Below, one piece after another: positions 1-11,700 of a stretch of DNA of 64,000 nucleotides; positions within the stretch are counted from its first letter, which is position 1, and each line of letters opens with the position of its first letter. Source of the stretch: Enoplolaimus lenunculus (lineage: Eukaryota; Nematoda; Enoplea; Enoplida; Thoracostomopsidae); assembly GCA_030248215.1 (NCBI GenBank), contig JASANG010003900.1, forward strand, positions 284,449-348,448, given 5' to 3'. The notes under the pieces are model-generated. The model did not search any database and was not told where the DNA came from. It worked only from the letters and a program-made list of their open reading frames with translations. The position numbers and the translations under genes are program-made.

Positions 1-199
1 TCAACTCACCCAGCATTATATCAGCTCCAACTGAGTTACTATTTGCTGTTATTAACTCAGAACTGACCAGAAATAACTAATTTTCCCTGTGAGTTAATTA
101 ATAATCGATTCGTCGGAATTTAGTGTGTAGGTTTTGTGGTCTGTAGGTTCTCTATTGTGCAGGGGCGAACCATCAAATTTCTTTTACAACATTCTGACT

Positions 200-395
200 G
201 AAGACGAGCCGATAGTCAAGTGGGGACTAGGAGGATCAGCCGCCCTGGAAAGTATTTTGCCCCCACCCCAGAAGGTTTCCAACCTTGCTTGTGAGTCTGA
301 TTGAAAACCCTTGAATGCCCTTCCTGGAAATTTTTTTAGCCCGCCTCCCCCCACAAGTTCCATGTTCAGCTGGCTATGGGCCTGAACTGTTAGTT
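200..395. mobile_element. GC-rich MITE M5, decayed left end
   Basis: Interior TTCCAACCTTGCTTGTGAG and right end CAGCTGGCTATGGGCCTG match other M5 copies. Less certain M5 relics: 1045-1265, 2050-2225, 8606-8775. Confidence 0.6.
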
Positions 396-701
396 GAATG
401 CTTGTAAAACCATTTCATTGGTTAATTTGAGGGTCAGGTGATTGGCGTACCTGATTATCATTCGCCAAAAACCAGTCTATGTTTTGTTCGCTACTGTAGA
501 TGTGTAGGTTGTGGCTAAGTTACACAAATATATTACGCTATTTGCATGTTTTGTGTGTAGGTATGCTTTTTGCATACTGGCATCAAAGGTTCATTGATAA
601 ATTGTAAGTTCATTCATAAAGTTTGCCCGGTGCGAAATGTGTAGTGGTTTTTGAATGAAACATTTTTTGGCTTAAAGGCAGATTTATACCTTGTGCCAGT
701 C

Positions 702-890
702 GGCCCACGTATACAACAGTGCTGGATCGTTTTCCGGCGGGGCTGTAATAGAGTCAGTTTAAGCTTTTGACTTACTTTTTGCTTAGGCTTAGGCTTAGGA
801 ATAGGCTCATTCTTATGCTTGGGCTTAGGGCTTAGGCTTAGGAATACGCTTATACTACTGTTCCGGCCCTGTTCTATATATACATGGGAC
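702..890 (+). mobile_element. Telomere-repeat MITE M1, diverged variant
   Basis: Shares TAATAGAGTCAGTTTAAGC and two TTAGGC blocks with the copy at 22909, and ends CTGTTCCGGCCCTG...CATGGG. No clear TSD. Confidence 0.7.
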
Positions 891-1335
891 TGCCAGTTTT
901 AGTACTGTAGATTGAGGGACACAGCAGCACGTTAGGGGGCAATTACCCGAGGCGTAATAAATGACTGTGGAAGTAGCCGTGCTAGCAAAGCGAGCGAGAA
1001 GCAAAACGCAATTTTAACATTAGACGCTAAAGTTTTGGTTTTGTACATCTAGCTGGGGGTGGTGGGCACAGGCCAATAGCCAGAGAAGGGCCACTTTTTT
1101 TGCTGAGCCCGGTGTAAAAATTTTGCTTGACCCCGTAGCTAAGATTTAATCCCGTGAGAAAGTCATGTGTAATGCTTGTTGTACCCTGCATATACTCGCC
1201 CTTGCTGCTGGCTACGGGCTTGGGTGAAAGACCTATTTTCGCCCCTCTCTTTGCCAGTCGTTCCAGAACGGGGTTCGTTTGCTGCGCCTGATCAATAATA
1301 TAAGTCGGGGTTAAGCTTATGCTTAAGCCTAGGCT

Positions 1336-1549
1336 CGTTTTCTCAATTATGTGTAATACCTTTTACCAGTTAATGATAAGTCTTGAAACTTTGGAACCAG
1401 TCAATACTGAAGCTTAGACTTTAAGCACATTTTTCACATATGGTTTGCTCTACTCCTGCACCAATTTTGAGTTCACCCACTGCAATAGTTAGCGAGTTTG
1501 AAAATTTATCACTAACTGATGATAGTTGCTGTATACCTTTGAAAATATG
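1336..1549. mobile_element. MITE M4, decayed
   Basis: TTCTCAATTATGTGTAATACC at left, ATACCTTTGAAAATA at right. Confidence 0.6.
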
Positions 1550-1691
1550 AACCAAAGACTTAAGTGCAACGTCACTGTAATTGTTACCTTCTTATCGGCG
1601 GCACTTCGTCTGAAAAATTATCGAATATGTCAGAGTGATCGCTTACAGTTGGGAGCTGAGGAATGTGATACAAAATCAGCCCATATCAGAC

Positions 1692-1851
1692 GGGCCCGTA
1701 GCCAATGGGGGGCTGGGGGCTCAGCCCAAAATTTTGCCCTCCCCTAGAAAATTTTTAACGTTGCTTGTAAGTCATTGAAAACCCTTGAATGCCCCTCTTG
1801 AAAAAGTGTCAACCCCTCCCCCAGAAAAACTGAGCTGCCTACGGGCCTGAT
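1692..1851. mobile_element. GC-rich MITE M5
   Basis: CGGGCCCGTAGCCAATGG at left, CTGCCTACGGGCCTG at right, flanked by ATATCAGA/ATATCAAG (6 of 8), which suggests hAT-type 8-bp duplication. Confidence 0.7.
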
Positions 1852-2507
1852 ATCAAGTTATCACTTCAAGAAAATAGTTTCATCTAAGCAGCAGCCGAAA
1901 ATCCTTTCTAAACAAATTTTGAAATTGTGTAATTTGAGTAACAATTGAGCTAAAAGCGACTCGAGCCCTGTGATCCTTGAGCCGTTCCCGAATGCGACTC
2001 CGCAAGAGCGACGTTTGGATTGGATCTTTCATTGTTGGGTATTCCTTACGAAAGTATTTTGCCTTTCCTATAGCTAGAAGAATTCCGACGCTCTCGGTTC
2101 CGAAATATTAACCCTTTGCCCTTAAAAAATTTAACCCTCATCGTGAAGGCATCCGCAATCGTTGCGTACCCCTCCTGAAAAAATTTTTCACCCCCCTGGC
2201 ATGTAGAGCTGTCTATCGGCCTCTGCATTATGCAAATACCGAACGCGTCGTTCGTGGCCAAAATTGCCAGACGTTCCGAAGTTGATTTCGTTATCGGAAT
2301 ACGACTGTTGGATAAATTACCCTGATCTGTACAATTCTGACTCAGATAGTTACACTACATTTTTGTTTAATATTCTTTTCAATCAAATATATAAGCAATA
2401 ATTCACCTCAAATAATCTCGGCACTCAGTAGCTTAGACCTGACCTTCGAAATACCACCAAGCCCGTCATTTCACTTGCCTTAGCGGCTTCTGGCTTAGCG
2501 GCTTCAG

Positions 2508-3023
2508 TTTGATGGTGATGCGATGCCATCGTGTTCTGCCTTGAATCCTACAGTTGCATTCGGTGCCCGTCGTGACCAAAATCCTACGAGTGTTCAGAGT
2601 CAATTTCGGCGTATTTATGACAACCCCAATAAGCATACGACATCTTACGATCGGGCCCGAAAATCAAGCCTGTCTAGTGTTTCTGAAACGACCAACACTA
2701 GCTTGGGTCATTCACGAAAATGTTTCACTAACAGTTCGCTCAAGTCAACCGAGGCGTTTAAATTTGAAAATTTCAATTTAACTACGCTAAGCGATTCAAC
2801 GACGACTTCAGCGTCGGCAACAGCTATTCGAGTGAATTTAGTCAAAAATTTCGATTCTAATCCTACACTTGAAAATTCTATGAATGAGTGTAAATCTGAT
2901 GGGGTCGGTGGTATCAATGGACCACCCCGGTTTCATTCACGTCGAATTGCGTCATTGAACGCTGATGGAACCGTGCGTAAAACGCTCATTGATAATTTTA
3001 TCAACCGTGACGACGAGTATTGG
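2508..3023 (+). CDS. Serine-rich exon candidate, possibly the 5' coding exon of BicC
   Basis: This open frame has an ATG at 2523 and a plausible acceptor (TTCAG) just before 2508. It ends at a good donor, TGG|GTAAGG, at 3023. It encodes about 167 residues rich in Ser, Thr, Asn and Arg and ending RDDEYW. It finishes in phase 0, which fits the phase-0 start of the first KH exon at 5784. I recognise no domain. A direct join would give a Bicaudal-C protein without KH1, so the link is only positional; it could equally be an exon of an unrelated gene or a chance ORF. The length, unusual in this AT-rich region, is the main support. Confidence 0.33.
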
Positions 3024-3397
3024 GTAAGGAGGTTTCATTCATTAAAATTCAGCCAATCCCGTAGTGTCTTGAATGGGTTCAGTGTAGTACTCGTCAACCA
3101 GTTAGCAATAGGTTTATCAAACCAATGAAAATTGAGGTTGAATACTGTCTGTTAATAACTAATTTACGCGTTTTTAACGAGAACTAAAACGAAAAGTTTA
3201 GAATATATATTTTGAAAATAGGTTAAATCAAAACTTTGATTTATTTGTTTTCAAGTCAGCAGATCCTATTTCTAACTGGTCAATAGGTGCTATACCCATT
3301 TGAGAATATACGACTGTGTGTTCTTGGATTACAACACTAGCTTTTTCGGCTTAATCAAAGTGGGGATACAGGATAGGGTTGCGTAGATATTGGTAGA

Positions 3398-4088
3398 ACC
3401 AAGAGTGGATGATCACTCTAACAAGAGTGTGCAACTACTGAAATTTGTGCGGTACAAATTGTACCACTGGGCGTTGCATTTTTGAACGACCTTTCTTATT
3501 TAGGGAGGGTAGTTGATGTTTGAAACATAGAATGCGCATGGTTTCAAAATTATAAACAGTAAGTTTACAACTGCAATATTTCAGTGTGTAAAAATAAAAA
3601 ATTGTCAAACTTGACCCCCCTTAAAAAAGGGGGGGTTGGGCGAAAACGCAACGCGTGCCGGGCACATCCTTTTGTACACAGAATGTAGTGCCCACCCAGT
3701 GGCACACTCTTGTTATTATGAGTGATCATTCACTTTTAAGAGAACCAAGAGTGCATGATACCCTTTAACAAGAGTATGCAACTGGGTACATTCTATGTAG
3801 AAAAAATGTACCCAGCGCGCGTTGCATTTTTGGCTTACCCCCTTTATTTTGGGGAGGGGGGTGTCAAAATCTTCATAGATGCTGAAATTCATGTGCTGTT
3901 TTCATATACTGAAAAGTGGTTCGATTATATTTTCGGTGTTGGCTGGCGGATACACGTGTAATGAACGTAAAATTGACCCCCCATAATGAGGGGGGTAGGA
4001 CCAAAACGCAACGAGTGCTGGTAGATTTAGTTCCATGCAAAACAAGGCGTTTTGCATACTCTTGTTTAAGGGATCATCCACTCTTGGT
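3398..4088. mobile_element. Tandem pair of MITE M7
   Basis: ACCAAGAGTGGATGATC at 3398, again (one change) at 3742, and inverted at 4072-4088. Each unit of about 345 bp contains inverted G-run/C-run arms and GTTGCATTTTTG words. Lies between the candidate exon 2508-3023 and the first KH exon. Confidence 0.65.
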
Positions 4089-4570
4089 AGAACTTACCTG
4101 ATATTAGTTACAGAAAAGTAGCGTTGAATTTCAAGAACACACAGTTTCATATGCCAACTGAAGCATCAACTACGTTTAGGGCATAGGAGTTTTCTTTCAG
4201 ACCCACACGTTAAAATTATTGGCCAACCGAAAAGTGTTGCGAACGCAAAAATGTGCATTTTACAAGTTTTGGAACGAAAAGTAAGTCGTTGTTGTGCACC
4301 TGCCCTCCCTCCATCCATATTTATACACTTAGGCTTAGACTTAGGAATAGTTTCAGATATTTTGAGAAAAATTCTTATCTGTGGCTGGACCTTTAACCTC
4401 AAATTAGAAAAAAAATGGTACAAAACCTAAATTTGGTGTACGAGAAAGTGATTTGTTTCAAAAATAGAATGTCACTATTTCTTCTTCGTAGCTAATTCAA
4501 GTATATCTTTAGACAAGCGTGTAATCATAGAAACAAACACGGTAGTTTTCTGTATAAACCGTGATTTTTG

Positions 4571-4818
4571 TATCCCTGGGTCGTTGTGAAAGAAGTGTCC
4601 CTGGGTCGATCTGAAAGAAGTGTCCCTGGGTCGATCTGAAAAAAAGTGTCCCTGGGTCGATCTGAAAGAAGTGTCCCTGGGTCGATCTGAAAGAAGTGTC
4701 CATGGGTCGATCTGAAAGAAGTGTCCCTGGGTCGATCTGAAAGAAGTGTCCCTGGGTCGATCTGAAAGAAGTGTCCCTGGGTCGATCTGAAAGAAGTGTC
4801 CCTGGGTCGTTGTGAACG
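4571..4818. repeat. 25-bp minisatellite
   Basis: About ten units of GTGTCCCTGGGTCGATCTGA plus AAGAA, the end units with TCGTTGTGA instead; one unit has two extra A. Confidence 0.92.
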
Positions 4819-4973
4819 AGGCTTATGAACTTTAACTTTTGTGTGAAATATTTCTGGTTTAAATTTGTTGTTAATTGAAAAAAAATGGCAGAAATTTAAA
4901 TCAGAATTCAAACGTTTGTTTATTTTACAAAGAATTTATCCGAATGTCTGTTTTCTGTTTGCTAAAAACGCAC

Positions 4974-5177
4974 GGCCAATATAAAGAGCAGGGGCAAAAC
5001 AGTATTATAAGCATATTCCTAAGTCTAATACTAAGCCTAAGCATAAAGCGTAAGAATGAGCATATTCCCAAGCCTAAATCTAAGCCTAAGCCAAGCAAAA
5101 AATAGTCTAAAGCTTAAGCATTACTCTCTATTCTTGTCTCACACAGCAATGTTCCGCCTCTGATTTTTACATAGGTC
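4974..5177 (-). mobile_element. Telomere-repeat MITE M1
   Basis: Ends GGCCAATATAAAGAGCAGGG and the inverse of GACCTATGTAAAAATCAG, interior of degenerate GCCTAA units. Flanked by a perfect 8-bp TSD, AAACGCAC (4966-4973 and 5178-5185). Confidence 0.9.
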
Positions 5178-5328
5178 AAACGCACGGACATTGCTATTTT
5201 CACAACAATTACCGTTGGTCCAAATATAAAAGAATTTCAATAAAGCTATGATGCGTTTAACCAGATACTTAATTTTTGACACAAATATCCCCGTTTACAC
5301 TTTAAATTTGATTGAAATAATAAAATAC

Positions 5329-5424
5329 GCTTAGGGTTAGGCTTAGGCTTAGGCTTAGGCTTAGGCTTAGGCTTTGGCTTAGGCTTAGGCTTAGGCTTAG
5401 GCTTAGGCTTAGGCTTAAGCCAAC
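5329..5424 (+). repeat. Interstitial telomere-like (TTAGGC)n tract
   Basis: About 15 near-perfect units of TTAGGC, the nematode telomere hexamer, with one GGGTTAGG start and one TTTGGC variant. Unlike M1 copies it has no recognisable TIRs around it. It lies upstream of the first KH exon of BicC. Confidence 0.9.
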
Positions 5425-5542
5425 AAAAGGTCTACTTTGTCTGGCTTTAGGCTTAGGAACGATGTAAACATTAGTGTAGGGGGGACATTTGTTTAATATA
5501 ACGCGCACATATTAATGTGGTCAGATTGCAAACACGTACTTT

Positions 5543-5742
5543 AAGGGATGTGCTATACTTTCCTGTACCGGATGTCGCCGCTCGCGACCGCACACAACCG
5601 GACGTTGCCGTACGTCGCCGCACGCCGCTGAGTGTGCGGCAATTTTAGTAAAATATTTCACAATGCCGCGCGCCTGCGTGAGGCTGCGTCCAGCGGTGCA
5701 CAGCGGCGTCCGGTGGCACGCGGCGAGTATAGCGCAACCCTA
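5543..5742. mobile_element. GC-rich TWA-target MITE M9
   Basis: GGGATGTGCTATACTTTCC to GAGTATAGCGCAACCC with TAA on both sides; interior dominated by CG-rich CCGGCGTCC-like words. Confidence 0.75.
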
Positions 5743-5783
5743 AAACTGTTTTTACTAAATAGTTTTTAAATTTATAATTTTAG

Positions 5784-8700
5784 CAAAATCGAGTAACACT
5801 CAAAATCGACGTGTCGTACTCGGAGCATAGTCACATCATTGGCAAACAAGGCCGGAATACGCAAAATGTAATGAGAGAAACAGGCTGTCACATTCATTTT
5901 CCTGACTCGAATCGAAGTCCTGAAATGATGAAAAGCAATCAAGTAAAACAACAACACGAATACTTAGCGTCGAATGTTTATAGGCTACTTTTGTGATTTT
6001 CAAAAATAAACTGGGCGGAGTTTAAATAATTTTTCAAAAAAGTGGGCGGAGTTGAAATAATTTGTCAAAAAAGTCGGCGGAGTTTAAATAATTTTTCAAA
6101 AAACTGGGCGGAGTTGAAATAATTTTTCAAAAAATTACACACCTTTCATCACATTATTACATTCACACAAATTTGGCCAATTTAAAAATCAGGGGTGAAA
6201 CGTTTTTTGTGCAGGATTGCAATAGAGTAAGCTTAAGCTTTAGACTCAATTTTTGCTTTGGTCTAGACTTAGATATAAGCTCACTCTTACGCTTAGGATT
6301 AGGCTTATGCTTAGGTTTAGGAATATGCTTATATTACTGTTACGGTTTTGTTCTATACATTGGCCGTAAATTAGAACGTGATTCTAGATTTAATTTTAAC
6401 GATTGTTGTTCGATTGAAATAGTTTAAAATTGATAGGAGTATTTATAAAGTACCACTTTAATAAATAATTTTGCGTTTGAAACCCGCACGTTGTAAAAAC
6501 TGCTTGTTTGTAAGTGCAAAATCTTTAAAATGAATCACTAGTGTCGCAAAATTCAGCCAATGTATAGAACAGCTTTCTTTTTAAGTCATTGGGCCAATGT
6601 AAACAACAGGAGCGGAACAGTATTATAAGCATATTCCTAACCCTAAACCTAACCATATGAATGAATTTATGCCTACGACTAAACCTAAGTAAAAATATAT
6701 CTAAAGGTTAAGCTTACTTTATTTCGGTCCCGCAGAAAATCGTTCCGCCCCTGATCTTTACGTGGGACCAAAATGCTTAACGCATGAAGGTTGAAAGAAA
6801 GCATAGGGACTCAAACCCCTGATAACATTCGCCACTGCTAAAGTTTTGCAAGTCAGCGAGATATTAAGTATTCTAATAATTTAAGCTTCAAAAATATAAA
6901 TTGTTTTATTTTTGTTACCGTCTTGTTTGTATTTGAAAATAATACATCCGTTTGAAATTTAGATAAAAAATTGTTTCTTTGTTGTTTGCAGGTATCTGTT
7001 GCTGGACCACTGGATAAAGTTGAACGCGCTCGAGTGGCAATCCGAGATTTGGCTCCAATATCGCTTTCGATGGATTTTCTCGATGCAAATTGTAAAATAA
7101 CGTCGACCGATGAAAATCTGTTCTTTGAGGTATGTCGAGCAGTGTCGTTTCAAGTAGGAGCGGTCGGGAACTACTGATTTTTTAATTAAGTACACACCTG
7201 GAACCGTAGACTCGAACCTGGTTTAATAAACTCAGGACCAACCGATTTCTAACAGCCTTTCTGCCGCTGAACCACACTCCGCCCCCGCATTGTATGTATG
7301 CCCTCCCCTGCATTGTACATAAACCCTACCCTGCATTGTAGATATACCTTCCCCCACATTGTATATACTCTCCCTCGCATTGTATATACTCTCCCTCGCA
7401 TTGTATATACCCTCCCTCGCATTGTATATAGTGTATACTCTCCCTCGCATTGTATATACCCTCCCTCGCTTTGTATATATCCTTTCCCGCTTTGTATATG
7501 CCCTCCCCCGCATTGTAGATAAATCTCCGCTGAGTTGTATAATAATAACCTTCACGCGCATTGTGTTTATACGTTCCCTCGCATTGTATATACCGTCCAG
7601 TCAATTGCTGTACTGTGTTGACATGAATCAGAGGAGGACTGATATTTATTTTGCCTCTCCAGAGGTAATCCCGTGCTATTCGGTTACGGACTGTTATTTA
7701 TTTTCAATCCACCCATGTTACTGGATCAAACACTCTTCTTTTTTATATGCTTTGTTTTGGGCATAACTGGCTTGCTCCAAAACATTTCAGTTGACTGCCA
7801 TATCCGTTAATCTATTTTTTTCGATTTAATGAAATTCATGCGTGTTGTCTGAGTGTTTGTTACAAATTTGAGCAGTCTTGGCCATTTCCTGTCTTAGTCT
7901 CTTTTGTGAACCATTATATAATTAAAGGACTCTATCCACAAACGGATTCTAGATACCTATTGATTGGGACTCAAAATGGCAACCTCCCACTTATCATACC
8001 CTCTTAATTCTGCACGTTCGCTACGATCGTGTCGGTGAAGATTTCGTAAGCCCTTATTCTCAAATATGTATAGCACCGTTTAGTGATAGGTTTTTAAACT
8101 GGCGAACACCTGCCGTTGTAGATTTCAAAATTTAAGCCAAATCAAATGTGAAAAATGAGCTGATTTTCGTCGCTCGTCATTTACTGATTCAAATGTTACC
8201 AAGACCTGTCATCAACTGGTGATTGGTGCTACATACATTTGAGCGAATACTGTGGTGACTGGACTTGAATGTCTTTCTGTGATTGTTTCAGATAGGCGCT
8301 CGCTATGAATTATCGATGGTAATTCGGGATAATTGCGTACCGTTCCTGATTATCAAAGGAAGTTCGTTTCAAAAACGTGACATTATTCGAGCTGTCAATG
8401 AACTGGTAACGAAACTACCTCATAAGGTAACCAGCAACGAATTAACTCGTTTATTCTGAAATTTTCATACTAAAATATGCAAATATTAAATTTTCAAAAT
8501 CCGACCCTTTTTTGGGACAAAACGTATGCTACGTTGAGCAACGACAGCGACAATTGTTTTTTGGGCGTTTGATATTAATGTATGAACGTTTCAGGTTTCT
8601 ACACGATAGACGCTGGCCTCTGCATCCGCCGGAAAGTTACGCTCCACCGCCCTGGTAAATTTTGGCTCCCTGCCTAGAAAACATTTGTCTCTATGGTAAT

Positions 8701-11700
8701 TGTTGTGAAGTCAACTGCATACCCTCGTAAATTTGTTTTGTCCCCAAACAAGTAGAGCCGACTATGAGTCTGAATATTAAGCGACAACAGAAATGTTGCA
8801 AACTTTAGAGTGGCCGTTTACTCAATGAACAAGTATCTGTAAACAACTTTATGCCACATTTCCGGTCTTGGTTCCGTTCCCTCGTGAAAATGTAGTGAAA
8901 TACCCCCGGATATCTTTCCTAAAATTTTGTTACTCCCGCCCTGGTTGAGCTATCTTGGCTACGAATTTAAATGTATCACTATTGTAGTTTTCGGTTTTGA
9001 TTTGAAACAAATTTGGTCTGAAATTGAAACGTTTTTTATATTTTTTTAGTTTTCGAATCGAGTTGCAATCGGTATGGACATATTACAGCCGCAGAAAGCG
9101 TTTGTTTGTGGCGAAGATGGCAAAAATATCGCCGCAGTATCAGATGAAAGCGGTGCCGACATACTGTTTCCACATATCAACGGCTCGGATGCGTCGACAT
9201 TTTACGTTCAAGGCAGCGTTGAATCTGTACTCAAAGCTCGATCGTATTTATTGGTAAGTTATTTTGTTTAAATTTTTAAACTTTAATTTTGTTTAATTAC
9301 TTATTTTAAGTAAATTTCAATTATTTCGCGGTTACTTCCCTGTATTGACTCGAATAAAAGGGGGGACTGATATTTAGTTTGTCTCTCGAGAGGGTTCCCT
9401 ATTACTCGGTTACAGACTGTTATTATTATCAACCCGCACTCCGCCGCCCTTCGTTCATCTATCCGTGGAGTTAAACGTTTGTCGTGCAGCGAAACTTGAG
9501 CAATAATGCAAGGTGATACTTAGGAATGTGCTTTGAAAACTTAAGTATGCGTTAAAGATTTGAACTCAACTTTATTTGGTCCTGGAGATATTTATGAACT
9601 ACAATTAGGGAAAATTAACATTCATGGATCGTAATTAGGGTTTAGGGTTTCTTTCCGCTTACTGACGCATATTAGGGATAGAGATAAATATCAGCCCCCT
9701 CTTATTTTGGTCACTACAGTGCTTAGCCAAGAATTTGCCTGGTTTCAATATAATTAAAACTAATTTATGGTCAAATTATTTCAAAACGTTTTAGTTTTTT
9801 AACTATAACTCTAAATTTACAATTTACTTCGGCACACGTATAAGTGAATGTTGCTTGGGCTTAGGTTTAGGAAGATGTTTATTCTTCCGCTCAGGTTTCT
9901 TTACGTTGGCTTAGGCGTGGGCCTACGAATATGATTTTATACACTGTTACCGTTCTCATCTGTACCGTTGACTCCGACTTAGGGTTGCGCTATACTTGAC
10001 GTCCGGCGTTGTCACCCCGGTGGTGCACGGTGACGGACGGCGCCGTACGGGTGACGAACGGCGCCTGATGTTAACAAAAGTATAGCCCGACCCTTAGAAT
10101 AATTTCAGTTGAAAAGTTTGAATTGTGTAAAATTTAATTTCAGGGTTTGTTGCCTGTGATTTTGATGTTCGATTTACCGACGCACGTCACAGTTCCGTCA
10201 GCAGAAATGATAATGCGGCTTGAGAATGATCTAGGGGTCGCCATTACGGTACGACCGAAGCATGGCACGGATCGTTTTGTAAGTTTATTCAGGGTCGCCG
10301 CTAAGCTTTGAGCTTCGTATCTATCATACCCTTGAATTGATCCCGTAGTCATTTTGAATTGCGATGTTGACTGTCGTACGCTTGAGCGCAACATTTAGAA
10401 TTAACGTTTATGCGTAGGCGTAATGTTGGAATAAGATAAAGGCTTAGACACTTGTTTGTGGCCTAAACCTAACCATGAAGTCTAGAATAAGTTTGAGTCT
10501 AATTTTTTTAACAGGGAACGGTGAACGTTAATCGTATTCTACTAGTTTTGGTCTGTATTTTTTTTGTTACATCAAACGATGCCCATACGGCCGCAGGCCA
10601 ATCAGGGACAAAACAGTAGAATAAGCATATTGCCAAGCCTAAGCCTAAGCAAAAAATTAGTCTAAAGCTTACCTTACTCTATTCCAATCCGACGGAACAA
10701 CGTTCCCTCCGCAAATCTTTTTACATGGGCCATATCGCTAGTCTCGCTAGAAAAAAATTGTAAGGGTGGCTGAGGTTATCTTGCTGAAACTGGCTTCAAT
10801 AGAAATCAATTTGGTAAAATTTTCTTACTTTTTTGAAATTTAATAATTTTAATTTTCAATTCTTTATTTCATTTGTTAAATCAGCTGTGTTTGAGTTGAT
10901 ATTTTTAGTATAATTCGGTTCGTGTTTCAGAGTGTAACTGTGCGGGGAGAAGAGCGATTCTTGACAAACGTATACGCAGTCAGGCACAACTTTTGTATGG
11001 ATTCAGAAGCGGTTGTCAAATGCTTAGACTACGAGTTTATGGCTGATTTTAATCCGGCAAATTTAGGTAAACCATCAGTTTCACTGTAAACTACAATGAG
11101 GCAATTAAAGTAATTTTGTAACTCAATCTCAGCTGAGTTTATTCTCACTCTGAGTTGAATTAATTTCAGCCGAGTTGATTAATTAACTCAGAATGAGTTG
11201 GATTGAATCAGAATTGTGAGTTCTCTCAGAGTGAGAATCAACTCAACTCAGAGTGAGTTAAAGTTTAGTGTTATTAACTCAAAATAATCAACTTTCTATC
11301 TGAGTTGATTAATTAACTCATTAGAATTAATAGAGTGCGCTTTCGAAAGTTTATGAAGCGTAACCAATCACAAATGTTTTCAACCTTAACCCAGTTTCAA
11401 CTGATACCGTAAACAAATGTTTTCTTAATATTTTTATAAAGTTATTTGCATATCTTAATTGCGTTTGAATAATTGCGATAATTTTATTCAAAATTGAATC
11501 AAAATAGTAGTTGTCTCATTATTTCCGTAATAATTCTTTCAGAGTTTGCCCAAAATGGTTCAATTTTGAAAATTTTTTTGCATATTTGAACTTTTCACGA
11601 ATTTTGTAATCATTTTGTTGGCCAAATTTGGCTCGGGTACATTAATTACCGCCCCGTATTTGGTCAAACACAAACCATTTGGTATCTCAACCTAAAACGG

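Larger units (their letters stand above)
1..2507. other. Intergenic or 5'-intron region made of MITE relics
   Basis: Right end of an M2 (1-129), M5 relics, M1 variant (702-890), M4 (1336-1549), M5 (1692-1851 and 2050-2225). No coding signal seen. KH1 of BicC was looked for and not found. Confidence 0.6.

Noticed and set aside
4571-4818. CRISPR-like array
   Set aside because: Direct tandem units without spacers, in a eukaryotic genome; ordinary minisatellite.
4509-4911. Minus-strand ORFs over the 25-bp minisatellite
   Set aside because: Low-complexity translation of a tandem repeat without splice signals or a known domain.
5329-5424. A true chromosome end
   Set aside because: TTAGGC tract is short and internal, with unique sequence and genes on both sides.
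7232-7766. ORFs on both strands over the 7.3-kb minisatellite
   Set aside because: Both strands are open merely because of the simple repeat; lies in a BicC intron.
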